Shown one piece after another: positions 33,221 through 33,487 of a stretch of 33,487 bases of DNA. The notes under the pieces are model-generated. The model worked only from the letters and a program-made list of their open reading frames with translations, was not told the origin of the DNA and searched no databases. The position numbers and the translations under genes were made by a program. This DNA comes from Caulobacteraceae bacterium (GTDB lineage: Bacteria; Pseudomonadota; Alphaproteobacteria; Caulobacterales; Caulobacteraceae): positions 1 through 33,487 of the forward strand of contig CANJLH010000031.1 in assembly GCA_947475415.1 (NCBI GenBank), written 5' to 3'. Numbering within the stretch: the first letter of the stretch is position 1; each line of letters begins with the position of its first letter.

Positions 33221-33349
33221 ATGGCGGACCAGTTCCGAGACGAGGTGATCGCCCTCATACCGCCATTGCGCGGCTATGCGATCGCCCTCACGCGTTCTAC
33301 TTTTGAAGCGGACGATCTGGTGCAGGACACCTTGGTGCGCGTGACGTGA
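33221..33349 (+). pseudogene. ECF-family RNA polymerase sigma factor, truncated after 42 codons
   Basis: The sequence starts MADQFRDEVIALIPPLRGYA, with GGGAG ahead of the ATG, and continues through ADDLVQDTLVRV, the diagnostic sigma region 2.1-2.2 helix of ECF sigma factors. It then reads Thr and a stop at 33347-33349, while a full ECF sigma has about 160-190 residues. The rest of region 2 and region 4, needed for -10 and -35 recognition, is missing. The DNA after the stop has no sigma-like frame and is palindrome-rich. The simplest reading is interruption by a mobile element, with the 3' part possibly beyond the window. No anti-sigma gene is visible. Confidence 0.7.
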
Positions 33350-33487
33350 CCCCCAACTATCATCCAGTTGCGATTAGAGCCTCGGCATCGTTGTTGCCCA
33401 CGTGGGCAGGTGAAGCAAGGGGCTGCGTAGCGTAGCCTCCGGCTATGCGGAGCGAAGCAGCCCCTTGCTTTTTCAGGTCGGCAGCGA
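33345..33487. mobile_element. Probable end of an insertion element within the ECF sigma gene
   Basis: The sequence after the broken sigma gene changes character at about 33345-33350 (GTGACGTGACCCCC, with GTGAC repeated). It contains a perfect 14-bp palindrome, TGCCCACGTGGGCA, at 33395-33408 and a long hairpin at 33413-33470. It carries no coding frame of note. This fits the noncoding end of an insertion sequence entering a gene. No transposase or second end is in the window, so the family is not named and the exact left edge is uncertain. Confidence 0.4.
33413..33475 (+). terminator. Strong hairpin followed by T-run
   Basis: AAGCAAGGGGCTGC (33413-33426) pairs perfectly with GCAGCCCCTTGCTT (33457-33470). 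A second stem, GCGTAGCC with GGCTATGC, lies inside. A CTTTTTC run follows, so it has the form of an intrinsic terminator; it could equally be a structural end of the mobile element. Confidence 0.5.

Noticed and set aside
33335..33345. GTGCG motif at the break of the sigma gene as a group II intron start
   Set aside because: These bases still encode the expected Val-Arg-Val of the sigma helix and no intron domain structure follows within the window.
1..33487. tRNA, rRNA or CRISPR loci
   Set aside because: No cloverleaf, ribosomal RNA or direct-repeat array was seen on either strand while reading; this was by eye, without a dedicated scan.

Overview
The window comes from a GC-rich alphaproteobacterium of the order Caulobacterales (Caulobacter or Phenylobacterium type; the genus cannot be settled from this piece). 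The main reasons are a CckA-type hybrid kinase directly downstream of fliQ-fliR-flhB, early flagellar genes with alphaproteobacterial partners (a DUF6468/PflI-like protein and a MotE-like protein after fliL-fliM), and CtrA-type TTAA-N7-TTAA sites in front of flagellar genes.

Layout. (1) 1-5883, plus strand: the end of an early flagellar operon, fliL (5' cut by the window edge), fliM, a PflI-like membrane protein, a MotE-like coiled-coil protein and a large exported TPR protein. Genes overlap by 4 bp or lie a few bases apart. (2) 6016-12606, plus strand: a complete archaic (Csu-like) chaperone-usher pilus cluster with four SCPU-type subunits, a periplasmic chaperone and an outer-membrane usher. 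The presumed major pilin has its own AT-rich promoter and leader hairpin. (3) 12614-14557, minus strand: fliO-fliP and a short-chain dehydrogenase. (4) 14657-15815, plus strand: flgB-flgC-fliE, divergent from fliO across a nearly symmetrical CtrA-type site. (5) 15829-25739, minus strand: accessory metabolism, transport and secretion genes. These are a dienoyl-CoA isomerase-like crotonase, a MacB/FtsX-type ABC exporter with a HlyD-type adaptor, an exported tyrosine-phosphatase-like protein paired with a TonB-dependent receptor, and an RTX protein with a metalloprotease-like HEIGH motif. (6) 25936-30201, plus strand: fliQ-fliR-flhB-cckA. (7) 30208-32252, minus strand: a DUF6481 protein and a PAS/degenerate GGDEF/EAL protein. 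(8) 32339-33487: a Nudix hydrolase, a 363-bp AT-richer noncoding stretch, and the first 42 codons of an ECF sigma factor that stops abruptly and runs into palindrome-rich foreign-looking DNA, probably the end of a mobile element.

How it fits together. The flagellar genes cover the switch (FliM), a stator-associated protein (FliL), the membrane export gate (FliO, P, Q, R, FlhB) and the proximal rod (FlgB, FlgC, FliE). CckA heads the phosphorelay that activates CtrA in Caulobacterales, so the window holds both the top kinase and likely CtrA targets. The Csu-like pilus sits between flagellar blocks, which places motility and attachment functions side by side.

Points most worth a second look: FliL appears to have lost most of its transmembrane helix by an in-frame deletion; one pilin gene contains a nine-G tract; the ECF sigma gene is cut short; the RTX protein lacks the usual third zinc-binding histidine. 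No wholly new multi-gene system is evident. All functions are inferred from reading the sequence; no database search was run.
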